A stretch of 64,000 nucleotides of DNA from Coraliomargarita sinensis (lineage in GTDB: Bacteria; Verrucomicrobiota; Verrucomicrobiia; Opitutales; Coraliomargaritaceae), in NCBI RefSeq assembly GCF_003185655.1, contig NZ_QHJQ01000001.1, positions 310,001 through 374,000 on the forward strand, written 5' to 3'. Below are positions 54,101-63,704 of this stretch, one piece after another (the stretch's first letter is position 1; each line of letters starts with the position of its first letter). The notes under the pieces are model-generated. The model made no database searches and had not been told where the DNA came from. It was given only the letters and a program-made list of their open reading frames with translations. Position numbers and translations under genes: made by a program.

Positions 54101-57100
54101 TTTTCTTTGATGAAATCTTCTTTGATGAGTTCCTCAACGAACTGTTTCTTGATGGATTTTTGTATAATTTCTTCGGCTTGTACGGCTTGGCGGGTGCGGA
54201 TGAAGACTACGAGGTCATCACTTATTCCCGAGTGATCGATTTGGATGATCTGCCGATTAACTACAGTCCGGCAGATGCCGACGCTGTGAACGGCGTGGAG
54301 CCGGGGACTTATTACATTCGCGTCACCGGTGATTTGGCAGGCAACGAATATGACCTGGTCGTCGAGCCTAGAAGAGATGACCGATACGAGATTGTCGACG
54401 AGGCGGATGGCGTCGAAAATGACCTTTTCGACAACGCTTTCGACTTGGGGGATAGTATTGTAGGTAGAAGGCTTTCCCAAATCGATGGTATCGGCGTGCT
54501 GGCAGGATATGCAGATAATGCCACGGAAGCAGAGTTTGCCATGCAAGCAGACGCGGACTGGTTCCGATTCTCTGTTCCAAGTTCCACCCCGGTTGAACAG
54601 CTGGTCTTTAACTACAGTAGCATAGGCGCTGGTCTGGTCATTTTCCGGCTCTTTGATGAAAATGGGAATTTGCTTCGTCAAAGCACACAGACCTCCGGGA
54701 ATGTCACGACGTTGTTTTTCTACGGTGACGTGACCCTTGTCCGACCGACAGGTAACGTATTTTACATCCAAGCGGTTCCTTGGTTGGATAATGACTTTCT
54801 TGCCGCGTATGACTTCCGTGTCGATGTACTTTCCGAGCCACCGAACATCGAGGCTGCGGTCGATGATAACTATGAAGAAAACGACAACTTCACCGAGGCA
54901 TTTGATATAAGTAATAACGCCAATTTCTGGCTTACCGCTGTTGATGGTTATGGCGTCCAGTTGGATCCCGACTGGTATGAAATTACCGTACCCGACAACA
55001 TCGCAGAATTGGAAATTCGAACGGCATTTGACGGAGCTGAGGGTAATATGGATTTAACTCTCAGCCGTAAGGATGGACCTGTCCTATTCAGGTCGACAAC
55101 TCCTCCGCCCGATCCTGATGATGACGAGGAAGATGCCGAGCCTGTGGTTGTTGACTCCAGAAGTATCGTCTGGCCGAATCCGGACCCCGGTAAGTATGCG
55201 GTCACGGTTACTGGTGATCGTAGAGGCAACTTGTATAATTTGTTCTGGGGCTATACGCTGGGCGAAGACAAATACGAAGAAAATGACATTCTGGCTGATG
55301 CATTCGATCTGACGGGACACGAAAAGCAGTTGCTGACCAAACTGGACGGCCCCGGAGTGCAGAAGGATGAGGATTGGTACCGGATTACCGCCTCTGCGAA
55401 TACCGCCGAATTACAGGTGATCAACACTTTCAGCCACGATGAAGGGGATATCGACCTCGAACTCTACAATTCAGCAGGTTTCCTCATCGCTCGCTCCACT
55501 TCGGTCACGGACAATGAAGACATCACTTTGTTAAACCCGGCCAGCGGTGACTACTTTATCCGGATTTACTACGGGAATCGCAGTAACGAATATGATTTGT
55601 GGTGGGGGGCATTTACCCAGCAAGAACTGGATACGATAAACGAGGATGCCTACGAGGAAAACGATTCGCTTCAGTCGGTGAGTGCGGAAAGTGATCCAAC
55701 ATTCCCGAGTCACACCCCCTTGGAAAGCATTGATGGTTTGGCCACGCAAACCGATGATGATTGGTACAAAATTCAACTCTCCGACATCAACTCGGGTTTT
55801 CTCGTCGAATGTAATTTCATTCACGCAGAAGGAGATATTGATGTTGAGGTCGTTGACTCGGAAGGTGCGGTCCTGATTCGCTCGGAAAGCACGACTGACG
55901 ACGAACTGATTGACTACAACGCATCGCTTCCCGGAGGCACTTATTTCATCCGTGTCTACGGTGCAAATCTAGGCAACACCTATGACCTGTTCTGGATCGA
56001 TAAGCGTGAAGATGATTATGAGCAGAATGACAGCTTCGGAACTGCGTTTGACATAACTGATTTGCAGCAAACTCGACTTTCGGAAACGGCAGTACCGACC
56101 CAAGGTGACGATGACTGGTATAGCTTCACGGTGGAAGAGGCCAACTCGGTTCTGGTTCTGGAACTTAGCCACACGAATGCAACGGGTGCGATTTCCTTTG
56201 AGTTATATGACAGCAACGAAAACTTACTTGCGGATGATCTGACCACGGATGATCTGAAGTATCTGCAATACGAGCTGACCACTGCTGGAGATTATTACGT
56301 CCGAGTCTTCGGGGATGATAACTACAATGTCTATGACCTGTTCTGGAATGCACTTCCGGAAGATGCTTTCGAAGAGAACGATGTCCTGGATGACGCCTTC
56401 GATATTAGCGCGGACGAAGGAGTTGGCCTGGAAGGTGTCGTATTCGATGACGACTGGTTTGCCATCGACCCGGCATATGGTGTCGTTGCGGTGGAATTGA
56501 ATTTGGACTTCTCCCACGCGTTCGGAAATACGAATGTCAATGTGTACAACCAATTCGGCGAACTCATCGCCTTCGCGGCGAGCCTGAACGATGGTGAAAA
56601 CTTAACCTTTGAGGTGAATCCGTTTGACGGCGTGACCTATATCGAGGTCTTTGGTGCGGACGGTAATTACGGAAACCCTTACACCCTGACCTGGACATCG
56701 ATCACGCGTGACCTCAACGAGGATAACGATACGAAAGCGACTGCAACGGATCTGACCGGCCAGGACGGTATCCCTCTTTCCGAAAATGGAGGTTACGACA
56801 CCTCAACGGATGAGGACTGGTTCTTCTTTGTGCCCAGCGGTTCGAACCTCAATGTGTACTGCCGCTTTGATCATGCGGAGGGGGATATTGATATCGAGTT
56901 ACATGATGAAAACGGATTCATCGAGCGCTCAATTTCCGACACCGATGACGAGACGATTTCAACAACGGTCACTCCCGGCGAAACCTACTACATCCGCGTG
57001 TACGGGCAAACAGCCGGGAACCCCTACGATCTTGTCTGGACGAGCTACGACTCGGACGACTCTTTTGAAGAGAACGATAGTGCGGCGGCCGCCGGTGATT

Positions 57101-59715
57101 TGGTCTCACTCGAGTATGAACGACAGGAAGATCTCGTCCAATTGGATGACGACTGGTACGAAATTGAGGTTCAAGCTGGTGAGGATCTGTTGATCGCTCA
57201 GATCTTCCCTGTCTCTCGAGTCGACGGGATGGTCTTGGGGCTCTACGATGATTCAGAGGTGCTAGTCGATAGCGTAGCGGTTGCTGACGGCGAAAGTCGC
57301 CTCGAATCTGAATCGCTCACTGACGGGACTTACTACCTTCGTGTCTCCGGTGCCAATCTGGGGGGCAACTATTCCCTGATCTGGAGTTCAGGAAGCGAGG
57401 ATAATTACGAGGAGAACGATGAGCTCGCAGAAGCCTATGATTTCTCCGCCAACCCTGCAACGCAACTGAGCACGATTGACGGTTCGGGGGCGCAATATGA
57501 TGAGGATTGGTACCGAGTATCTATCCCCACCGACAACAGCGCACTCTTTGCACAGCTTGATTTCTTGCACGATGAAGGCGATTTGACTCTGGCCCTCTAC
57601 GATGAAAACGAGACGCTGCTTGATTTCTCAATAGGAACAGTCGATGTGGAAAGCTTTACGACTGCCGGTCTCGATGCAGGCGATTACTACTTACTCGTCC
57701 TCGGGCCTAATAGCGGGACAATGTATGATTTGATCTGGTCGACCTACACAGAGGATAATTATGAAGATAACGATTCCTTTGACGAAACATATGATCTAGG
57801 CAGCTCTGTCGTGGGCGACTTGTCGGCGATCGACGGTTTGGGCGTTCGCGGAAACGATGACGATTATTATGAGCTTTATGTCCCGGTCGGCTATGTGCGG
57901 CTCGACGTGACCTGTTCATTCGCTCATGCCGATGGCGATATTGAGCTACAGGCTTTTGACGGGGACGAGGAGATCCTGGACGCCTCCAACACGGCAACCG
58001 ATGACGAGTCACTCTCAGTTCCCGTCGATCCCACTGGCGATACGATTTACATTAAGGTAACCGGAGCACTGGCAACTGGAGCGGAATACGATCTTTCTTG
58101 GTCCTTCGACAAAGTCGACCTGTATGAGGATAATGATTCCACGGGCACGGCAATCGATATCACTGCATTTGAAGATACGGATGATGATGAAGTCGTTACG
58201 CGCCTTTCTGACTTGTCGGGTTTTGCGACTCAGGGTGATTCGGACTTCTATCTGGTAACACTACCGGTAAACTCGCGTACGCTGAACGTGAACGTCTTCT
58301 TTGATCACAGCTTGGGTGATATTGACGTCAATGTTTACGATTCAGTTCCGGCAATGATTGGTTCCGCAAGCTCGACAACCGACAATGAATTTTTATCCGT
58401 TCCGGTGGATCTGGCTGGCGGCGATTACTACATCGAAGTAACAGGGACGGATTCTGAAAATTATTATGATTTGGTATGGAGTGTGGATATCGATGATCCC
58501 TATGAGGAAAACGATGATAACACGCAGACCTACGATTTGTCGGCCTCAAGTGGCGTGCGGTTGAGTGCTCTTATGGAACTTGGCGCTCAATACGATGAGG
58601 ACTGGTTCATTCTTTCGACGCCAGCAGAAGACATATCACTGAATGTATTAATCGACGAGTTCTCGGTCGTGGATGGTGACATCAACCTAGAAGTCTATGA
58701 TGCATCAGACAACTTGCTCGCTTCTTCGGTGGATGGAAACACCTCGGAGGAAATCACCCTGCCCGTTGATCCTGCTGGCGAAACGTTCAAGATCCGTGTC
58801 TTCGGGGATGGCAACGGAAATACCTACGACTTGGTGTGGACTTCCAGCACTGAAGATGTCTACGAGGAAAATGATGTGGTTGATGAATTCTATGACCTGA
58901 CAGGAGAAGAAGGTGTATGGATCAGCACGGATACCGGTTTTGCGACACAAAGTGATGATGACTGGTATCAAATCATCGTCTCTTCCGGGGCAACCGAGTT
59001 GACCATTGATTGCGATTTCACACATGCGGATGGAGATATCGACTTGGAGCTCTATCGCTTGGATCCGACGCCGGAAGACGAAAAGACACTTCCTGGCGTG
59101 GACCAGCGCAAGCCAACCCTCGTTGATCGAGCTTTGTCCACCGATGACGACGAGCAAATCATTTACGATACAACCGGAGCTCCGGGCATTTACTTCATAC
59201 GTGTCTACTTTGGTAACGGTGGCAATCGTTACGATCTTCGCTGGGTCGATGAAGATGGACTTGGGCCGGTTGTCGACCCGGTAGGGGATGAAGACTTCCT
59301 GGTGGAAGAATGGACCTTCGGGGATAAAGATAATTTCTTGCTCGACGCGCGCTTACTCGCGCCCATGGCAAACGAAGATGGAGATGCCTTTGAAAACTGG
59401 GCTGAATATGCCTTCGACCTGAACATTGGTGTCGCCGATACAGTTGTCGTTGATAACTCAAGGCAGGAAATCGACGGGAAGACCTATTTCACGATCAGTT
59501 ACATTCGAAATGCCGAAGCAGTCACCCGCGGTTATCAATTCTTCGTCGAAGAATGCGGTCAGCTAAGCTTTAACGGCGACATGGCGGTCTTGCAGGAAAT
59601 CGAACCCCTGGAGAACGGCTTGGAGAGAGTGACTTACCGCAGTTCCCGCGACATGGAAGAGGCGCCCCATTGCTTCTTCAGGATTCGAGTGGAAGCACCT
59701 GAGAAAGCGTATTAA
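51139..59715 (+). CDS. Giant secreted metzincin-type protease with fifteen PPC-like repeats
   Basis: Starting at the ATG at 51139, the protein has 2858 residues. A basic N-terminus with a membrane helix (LLVLALVFVAGAVLTLNF) acts as signal or anchor. A zinc-protease domain follows with SHEAGHAFGLSHD (His417, Glu418, His421, His427) and a Met-turn TIMG (Met453): the HExxHxxGxxHD metzincin pattern. A choice-of-anchor/Ig-like region (residues about 660-770) precedes fifteen tandem repeats (about 775-2704) of PPC type. The last 150 residues (EDGDAFENWAEYAFDL...) resemble C-terminal domains of large verrucomicrobial secreted proteins. It may use the neighbouring secretin; this is inference. Confidence 0.88.
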   Translation: MPAHNPQKKRAKLLVLALVFVAGAVLTLNFTGRDNAPAFEEQTKATQDSVDAESGDANKASVQAALKSSESALEKTAAHGADCAHCQAAAEKPTAADAVKAAAQLTTQPRFDSIFKNIAKEQPTYTRSDFDFLAGSQVGDAVAFELAGRQFSGEVALVREGKKTKAYSMEFPEGTFTVTTNKVGEFQAFFMFRGDSRAVEISEIDSELGRIGHEVQVVDGQVSTPEGDGTLITTQIKLSDVMCAPRDAVYGKKSLPGARVSGLASPFEPKASSTLNEPVGAVPLTENPGTGHVLYLDFDGETVTDDFWNISTAQEVMAVGPAPRNNDNAWVTNVFNRVVEDFAPFNITVTTERDVFDAADPEQRLQVIITPDDLVSQAFGFNSSGGWAYTNSYATNLTRIVWVYNLSEYTCATTISHEAGHAFGLSHDYALGDSDEYYPGHNGSYTPGWGTIMGAPFQDFLLDEVDQWSRGEFEDAVNEEDDIQIIARTANGFGFKEDDFAGVFTGGAGLDVGFLSSTGENQVGASGLISRQSDVDVFRFSVAFSGELSITVNPYDVESNDTDPGSDTKGANLAVDTRLLDSTGAEIAVGVDAGSVSLASLVEADVDAGIYYIEVTGGGRGDDPFTGFSDYASLGQYQIVGELPTQPLDVFGSDKQDQPVLNGDESTSFTNGTNYGYSYPNNAPITRTFRLENTGSDDLTNVSLSLSTGIDFQIVSAPPTVIPAGTSVWMQIAYDPLQAGVNGIDADTVTIDYETIEPISFSFAVSGYSTKSAEKDNYEDNNAAKYATDLNSVKDTWLSDYKGPGFFLSDRSDFYTFNVNNDELVSVEVSYDSTEGPITFELRNGHNVVLGSTTAEDGLIRFRVPLNYTAQHKKFYIKVSTLGDSSVRNAYDLRWNAISFEAGDDDFYEDNDTRETAFDLTGAFSPRLSEYLGSGISSDEDWYKIDIPADPFIRMLHVRAEFVNAEGNIDIQLIPENDIIDDFFFGNIFFDEIFFDEFLNELFLDGFLYNFFGLYGLAGADEDYEVITYSRVIDLDDLPINYSPADADAVNGVEPGTYYIRVTGDLAGNEYDLVVEPRRDDRYEIVDEADGVENDLFDNAFDLGDSIVGRRLSQIDGIGVLAGYADNATEAEFAMQADADWFRFSVPSSTPVEQLVFNYSSIGAGLVIFRLFDENGNLLRQSTQTSGNVTTLFFYGDVTLVRPTGNVFYIQAVPWLDNDFLAAYDFRVDVLSEPPNIEAAVDDNYEENDNFTEAFDISNNANFWLTAVDGYGVQLDPDWYEITVPDNIAELEIRTAFDGAEGNMDLTLSRKDGPVLFRSTTPPPDPDDDEEDAEPVVVDSRSIVWPNPDPGKYAVTVTGDRRGNLYNLFWGYTLGEDKYEENDILADAFDLTGHEKQLLTKLDGPGVQKDEDWYRITASANTAELQVINTFSHDEGDIDLELYNSAGFLIARSTSVTDNEDITLLNPASGDYFIRIYYGNRSNEYDLWWGAFTQQELDTINEDAYEENDSLQSVSAESDPTFPSHTPLESIDGLATQTDDDWYKIQLSDINSGFLVECNFIHAEGDIDVEVVDSEGAVLIRSESTTDDELIDYNASLPGGTYFIRVYGANLGNTYDLFWIDKREDDYEQNDSFGTAFDITDLQQTRLSETAVPTQGDDDWYSFTVEEANSVLVLELSHTNATGAISFELYDSNENLLADDLTTDDLKYLQYELTTAGDYYVRVFGDDNYNVYDLFWNALPEDAFEENDVLDDAFDISADEGVGLEGVVFDDDWFAIDPAYGVVAVELNLDFSHAFGNTNVNVYNQFGELIAFAASLNDGENLTFEVNPFDGVTYIEVFGADGNYGNPYTLTWTSITRDLNEDNDTKATATDLTGQDGIPLSENGGYDTSTDEDWFFFVPSGSNLNVYCRFDHAEGDIDIELHDENGFIERSISDTDDETISTTVTPGETYYIRVYGQTAGNPYDLVWTSYDSDDSFEENDSAAAAGDLVSLEYERQEDLVQLDDDWYEIEVQAGEDLLIAQIFPVSRVDGMVLGLYDDSEVLVDSVAVADGESRLESESLTDGTYYLRVSGANLGGNYSLIWSSGSEDNYEENDELAEAYDFSANPATQLSTIDGSGAQYDEDWYRVSIPTDNSALFAQLDFLHDEGDLTLALYDENETLLDFSIGTVDVESFTTAGLDAGDYYLLVLGPNSGTMYDLIWSTYTEDNYEDNDSFDETYDLGSSVVGDLSAIDGLGVRGNDDDYYELYVPVGYVRLDVTCSFAHADGDIELQAFDGDEEILDASNTATDDESLSVPVDPTGDTIYIKVTGALATGAEYDLSWSFDKVDLYEDNDSTGTAIDITAFEDTDDDEVVTRLSDLSGFATQGDSDFYLVTLPVNSRTLNVNVFFDHSLGDIDVNVYDSVPAMIGSASSTTDNEFLSVPVDLAGGDYYIEVTGTDSENYYDLVWSVDIDDPYEENDDNTQTYDLSASSGVRLSALMELGAQYDEDWFILSTPAEDISLNVLIDEFSVVDGDINLEVYDASDNLLASSVDGNTSEEITLPVDPAGETFKIRVFGDGNGNTYDLVWTSSTEDVYEENDVVDEFYDLTGEEGVWISTDTGFATQSDDDWYQIIVSSGATELTIDCDFTHADGDIDLELYRLDPTPEDEKTLPGVDQRKPTLVDRALSTDDDEQIIYDTTGAPGIYFIRVYFGNGGNRYDLRWVDEDGLGPVVDPVGDEDFLVEEWTFGDKDNFLLDARLLAPMANEDGDAFENWAEYAFDLNIGVADTVVVDNSRQEIDGKTYFTISYIRNAEAVTRGYQFFVEECGQLSFNGDMAVLQEIEPLENGLERVTYRSSRDMEEAPHCFFRIRVEAPEKAY
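53461..59250 (+). repeat. Fifteen tandem PPC-like protein repeats, about 115-165 residues each
   Basis: Each unit starts with a D-x-Y-E-(E/D)-N-D motif and goes on to a D-x-D-W-Y segment, a GDIDLELY-like strand and YYIRVYG...YDL. Unit starts are near 53461, 53851, 54376, 54862, 55264, 55642, 56008, 56359, 56704, 57055, 57397, 57751, 58114, 58492 and 58852. Most later units are 340-380 bases. The first four are longer, and the second and third carry insertions. Sequences have diverged, so recent amplification is not evident except locally. Confidence 0.9.
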
Positions 59716-59748
59716 CCAAGCTATTTAGCGGTAAAGGACTGCGGCGAA

Positions 59749-59761
59749 TAGTCGGCGACTA
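59749..59761. other. Perfect palindrome between the giant gene and secA
   Basis: TAGTCG-G-CGACTA is a 13-base palindrome 34 bases after the giant gene stop. A wider GCGGTA/TACCGC pairing surrounds it. The T-run expected for an intrinsic terminator is absent, so it may be a protein site or a rho-assisted end. The remaining part of the 174-base gap shows no gene and must hold the secA promoter. Confidence 0.3.
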
Positions 59762-59889
59762 CCGCCTACCCAAATTCGACACTTGCCGTTTTGGGGGCAT
59801 TTGCCAGTTTCGGAGCTTTTTCGTTATTCCGGTGTCGCACAAGGCCGGAGTAAATCGAACACAATTATCTTTCCAGTCATTCCGATCTT

Positions 59890-62800
59890 ATGATCAACGC
59901 CATTCTCAAAAAGTTCTCCGGGCGGCACTACCAGAAGTATCTCAAGAAGTGCCAGCCCATCATCGAGCGCATCAACGCGATTGAGGTCGAATACCAGTCG
60001 CTCACTGACGAGCAGCTGCAGGCCAAAACCGCTGAATTTATGGAGCGGCATAAGCAGGGTGAAACGCTGGACGAGCTTTTGCCGGAAGCCTTTGCCACGG
60101 TCAAAAACGCCGCCCGCCGCATGTGCGGTAAGGAATACGAGGTCTGCGACCATATGTTGCCTTGGGAAATGGTCCACTACGACGTACAGTTTATCGGCGG
60201 GATTACCCTGCACGAAAAGCGCATTGCCGAAATGGCGACGGGTGAAGGTAAGACCCTTGTCTCCACCTGCCCGCTTTATCTCAACGCGCTCACCGGGCGG
60301 AACTGTCAGTTGGTCACGGTGAACGACTACCTGGCCCGCCGGGACTCGGAGTGGATGGGGCACCTCTTCCGTTTTCTGGGGCTGACGGTCGGTTGTATTC
60401 AAAACAGCATGGACCCGCAGACTCGCCGGGAAATGTATGGCTGCAATATTACTTACGGCACCGCATCCGAGTTTGGCTTCGATTACTTGCGCGATAACGG
60501 CATGACCAGCCGCAAGGAGGACCAGGTCCAGCGGGACCATTATTTCTGTATTATCGACGAGGTGGACTCAATCCTGGTCGATGAGGCCCGGACACCGCTC
60601 ATTATTTCCGGGCCCATGCAGGAGGATAATCCACTGCCGTTTGCGGAAGTGAAGCCGGAGATCCAGAAATTGGTTTCCAAACAGCAGGCTTATTGCAACA
60701 AGTTGGTCGCCGAGGCGAAAAAGACCATCGATAATGAAAATGCTTCGGAAGAGGCCTATCACGACGCCATCATCAAACTTTATCAGGTGAAGCTGGGCAT
60801 GCCGAAAAACAAGCAGTTCCACCGGATGAACGAAGTTCCCAAAATCCGGCGGGACGTTGATGCCTTTGATCTGGAAATGGCCAGTGACTTTAACAAGGAG
60901 AAACGCTACGCCCTTAAAGAGCAGCTCTTCTATGTGATCGACGAGAAGCAACAGCAGGCCGACCTGACCGAAAACGGCAGGACTTTGCTGAGTCCGGACG
61001 ATCCGGATGCTTTCATGCTGCCGGATCTGCCGACGGAATTCATCGAGATCGATAAGCGTGAGGAATTGAACGACGAGCAAAAACAAGAGGCGAAAATGGA
61101 AGCGGAAACCCACTTCCAGCAGAGCAGTGAGCGAATCCACTGCATCAGCCAATTGCTTCGTGCTTACAGCCTGTACGAACGTGACAAGGAATACGTGGTG
61201 CAAAACGGCAAGGTCAATATCGTGGACCAGAACACAGGGCGTGTCATGCCGGGCCGGCGCTGGTCGGACGGCCTGCACCAGGCGGTCGAATCGAAGGAAA
61301 ATTGCACCATCGAGAAGGAGACCAAGACCTACGCCAGTGTGACGATCCAGAATTACTTCCGCATGTACGAGAAGCTCTCTGGTATGACCGGCACGGCCGA
61401 GACAGAGGCCTCGGAGTTCAGTGAGATTTACGGCCTTTCGGTCATGGTTATTCCGACACATAAGCCGAATATCCGCGTGGACCGGAACGACGTTGTCTTC
61501 AAGACGCGCCGTGAAAAGTTCAATGCCGTGGTGAAAGAGATCGAAGCGGCGCACAAGGAAGGTCAACCGGTTCTGGTCGGCACTGCTTCGGTGGAGGCAT
61601 CCGAGGTGCTCAGCCGGATGCTCAAGCGCAGCAATATCGTGCATAGTGTGCTTAACGCCAAATTCCACGAGAAAGAGGCCGAAATCGTGGCCAACGCGGG
61701 CCAGAAAGGTGCCGTTACCATCGCCACCAATATGGCGGGTCGGGGCACCGATATTAAGCTCGGCAAGGGTGTCCCTGAACGGGGTGGCCTTTACGTGGTC
61801 GGAACGGAGCGCCATGAGTCGCGCCGGATCGACCGCCAGTTGCGCGGCCGCTGTGCCCGTCAAGGGGACCCGGGCCAATCGAAGTTCTTCGTCTCTCTGG
61901 AAGACGACTTGATGCGACTCTTTGCCAACGCTGGGCCGATTTCCAAAGTGCTGGACAAATCCATGAGCGAAGGCGAGGAACTGGAGCACCCCATGCTCAA
62001 CTGGTCGATCGAGAATGCGCAAAAGAAAGTCGAGCAGCAGAATTTCTCCATTCGTAAGCGCCTCCTCCAGTTCGACGATGTGCTCAACACCCAACGCGAA
62101 GTGATCTATGGACTGCGCAACGAAGCCATCCACACGGATACCCCGCGCGAGATCCTATTCGAAATGATCGAGGAGGAAATGGAGGAGCGGCTCAACCTGC
62201 TGAATGCAGAAAAGGGTAACGACAGCGATGCCATGCCTCGTTTCCTCAGTTGGGTGAACGCCTATTTCCCTATTTCGCTCAAGCCGGAGGAAATCGACTC
62301 GCTAGAGCTGCAGGCGCAGCACGACTTGATCCTGGGCAAGATCGGTGACGCTTACGATCAACGTGAACAGTTTGAAGACAAGGAGGCGTTGGTCGGCCTG
62401 GAGCGCTATCTCATTATCCGTTCTCTTGACCGTCGTTGGCAGGACCACCTCACCGAGATGGAAGAACTGCGCCGGAGCGTGAACCTTCGGGGCTACGGCC
62501 AGAAGGATCCGCTCAACGAATACAAGAGTGAAGCCTTCGCTTTCTTCGAAGAGCTCATGCAGAACGTGCGGACGGAGATTTGTAATTCCGTCTTCCGCAG
62601 TGCGACCACGGCTGAAGCCTTTAAGACCATGCTCTCCCGCCTCTCCCAGGTGGCTCAGACCGCCGGCCCGGGGACCGGGAGCCCCCAGACCAGCGCTTTG
62701 ACTGCTGCCGCGGCCCAGGCACAGACGGCCACCGCCACTCAGGGTGGTGCTGCGCCGAAAAAGGATGTCGAGTTACCCAAGCTGGAGCCGGTCCGTCGTG

Positions 62801-62925
62801 AGCTACCCAAAATCGGGCGTAACGATATGGTCAAGATCCGCAAGGGCCCGGAAGAGAAGGAAATGAAGTTCAAGAAAGCCGAACCGCTCATTCAGAACGA
62901 GGGCTGGGAGTTGGTGACGAAGTAG
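59890..62925 (+). CDS. secA: Preprotein translocase ATPase SecA
   Basis: SecA drives proteins through SecYEG. The 1011-residue protein has the early conserved helix [20 protein letters not shown] and [22 protein letters not shown] (Walker A, near residue 110-120). [22 protein letters not shown] and [36 protein letters not shown] follow. A 200-residue insertion after the DEVD region, as in some SecA proteins, makes it longer than the E. coli form. The C-terminal tail is Ala/Thr/Gln-rich and ends NEGWELVTK; no Cys-rich SEC-C zinc motif is seen. It is convergent with the SDR gene. Confidence 0.97.
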   Translation: MINAILKKFSGRHYQKYLKKCQPIIERINAIEVEYQSLTDEQLQAKTAEFMERHKQGETLDELLPEAFATVKNAARRMCGKEYEVCDHMLPWEMVHYDVQFIGGITLHEKRIAEMATGEGKTLVSTCPLYLNALTGRNCQLVTVNDYLARRDSEWMGHLFRFLGLTVGCIQNSMDPQTRREMYGCNITYGTASEFGFDYLRDNGMTSRKEDQVQRDHYFCIIDEVDSILVDEARTPLIISGPMQEDNPLPFAEVKPEIQKLVSKQQAYCNKLVAEAKKTIDNENASEEAYHDAIIKLYQVKLGMPKNKQFHRMNEVPKIRRDVDAFDLEMASDFNKEKRYALKEQLFYVIDEKQQQADLTENGRTLLSPDDPDAFMLPDLPTEFIEIDKREELNDEQKQEAKMEAETHFQQSSERIHCISQLLRAYSLYERDKEYVVQNGKVNIVDQNTGRVMPGRRWSDGLHQAVESKENCTIEKETKTYASVTIQNYFRMYEKLSGMTGTAETEASEFSEIYGLSVMVIPTHKPNIRVDRNDVVFKTRREKFNAVVKEIEAAHKEGQPVLVGTASVEASEVLSRMLKRSNIVHSVLNAKFHEKEAEIVANAGQKGAVTIATNMAGRGTDIKLGKGVPERGGLYVVGTERHESRRIDRQLRGRCARQGDPGQSKFFVSLEDDLMRLFANAGPISKVLDKSMSEGEELEHPMLNWSIENAQKKVEQQNFSIRKRLLQFDDVLNTQREVIYGLRNEAIHTDTPREILFEMIEEEMEERLNLLNAEKGNDSDAMPRFLSWVNAYFPISLKPEEIDSLELQAQHDLILGKIGDAYDQREQFEDKEALVGLERYLIIRSLDRRWQDHLTEMEELRRSVNLRGYGQKDPLNEYKSEAFAFFEELMQNVRTEICNSVFRSATTAEAFKTMLSRLSQVAQTAGPGTGSPQTSALTAAAAQAQTATATQGGAAPKKDVELPKLEPVRRELPKIGRNDMVKIRKGPEEKEMKFKKAEPLIQNEGWELVTK

Positions 62926-62931
62926 GAATCC

Positions 62932-62981
62932 GCCGGTGCGAGACGCACCGGCCTCCCGGGAGAAGAGTGCGTCCCGCACTC
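62932..62981. terminator. Two stem-loops between convergent secA and SDR genes
   Basis: GCCGGTGCG/CGCACCGGC (62932-62952, loop AGA) and GAGTGCG/CGCACTC (62965-62981, loop TCC) are two perfect GC-rich hairpins in the 59-base gap between converging stops. Neither has a T-run, so they may work as bidirectional rho-assisted ends. The shared GTGCG cores make the pair look like a duplicated unit. Confidence 0.45.
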
Positions 62982-62984
62982 CAC

Positions 62985-63695
62985 TCACATCTTCCGAATG
63001 TCTGTAAACTCGCCGGATTCCCGCTCCAACAGCTTCGGGAAGATCTCGATCAGCATTTTGGCGCAGCGGTCGCCGTCCGGCATTTTCTCCGTGCCCTTGG
63101 CTGCTTTCAGGATATCCAATGGTTTGAAGCGGTCGTCTGCCGGGAGGTTTGTCAGGTAGTCCTGCATCTCCGTGTCGACGAGTCCCGGTGCCAATGACGT
63201 GAAATGCGTTTCCGGTCGCTCGCCGGCGTATAGTTTGATCAGCATATTCAGCGCGGCTTTGGAGAGGCTGTATCCGTTCCAGCCGCGGCTGCCGGAAATG
63301 GATGCGCCGGAGGAGATGGCAACGACCTGTTTGACCGTCTTGCCCGAGGAATAAATGGTATCGAGTAACCACTTGTTGGCCCAGACGTTGATCTCCATCG
63401 TTCCGCGCAGATCATCAAGTGGCGTGTCGGCCATGTCGCGAATCTCGCCGAGCTTTGCCGCATTGAGTATCACGGCGTCGAAACGGGAAACATCATGGAT
63501 GAGTTCCTCGAATGCTTTTTGACCGTGTTCCGCATCGAGCAAATCAACGGATTGGTAATGCAGCCCGGCTTCGATGAGGTCGTCCGGCTTGCGGCGACTG
63601 CAGCCATAGACCGTCGCACCTTGTTCCAGATAAGCTTTGGCCAGCCCGTGCCCCAGGCCCGAACTCACACCGGTAATAAGAATCTTTTCTGCCAT
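62985..63695 (-). CDS. Short-chain dehydrogenase/reductase family protein
   Basis: The 236-residue protein has the classical SDR Rossmann motif [22 protein letters not shown], an NAAKLG segment (strand 4), ISSGAS with the catalytic Ser, and YSLSKAAL (YxxxK). These are the Ser-Tyr-Lys residues of active NAD(P) oxidoreductases. Substrate is not predictable. It lies between convergent secA and a downstream sensor kinase on the same strand, whose last codons end nine bases upstream of the SDR start. Confidence 0.9.
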   Translation of the reverse strand: MAEKILITGVSSGLGHGLAKAYLEQGATVYGCSRRKPDDLIEAGLHYQSVDLLDAEHGQKAFEELIHDVSRFDAVILNAAKLGEIRDMADTPLDDLRGTMEINVWANKWLLDTIYSSGKTVKQVVAISSGASISGSRGWNGYSLSKAALNMLIKLYAGERPETHFTSLAPGLVDTEMQDYLTNLPADDRFKPLDILKAAKGTEKMPDGDRCAKMLIEIFPKLLERESGEFTDIRKM

Positions 63696-63704
63696 AATCC
63701 CCAG

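Noticed and set aside
53461..59250. CRISPR or DNA-level tandem repeat array
   Set aside because: The periodicity is at protein level, with strongly diverged units of about 350 bases, and an uninterrupted reading frame.
60568..62133. A 521-codon open frame on the minus strand opposite secA
   Set aside because: It is a shadow of secA: the plus-strand protein has all SecA motifs, while the antisense translation has no recognisable domain and the expected Leu/Val-rich composition of a GC-rich antisense frame.
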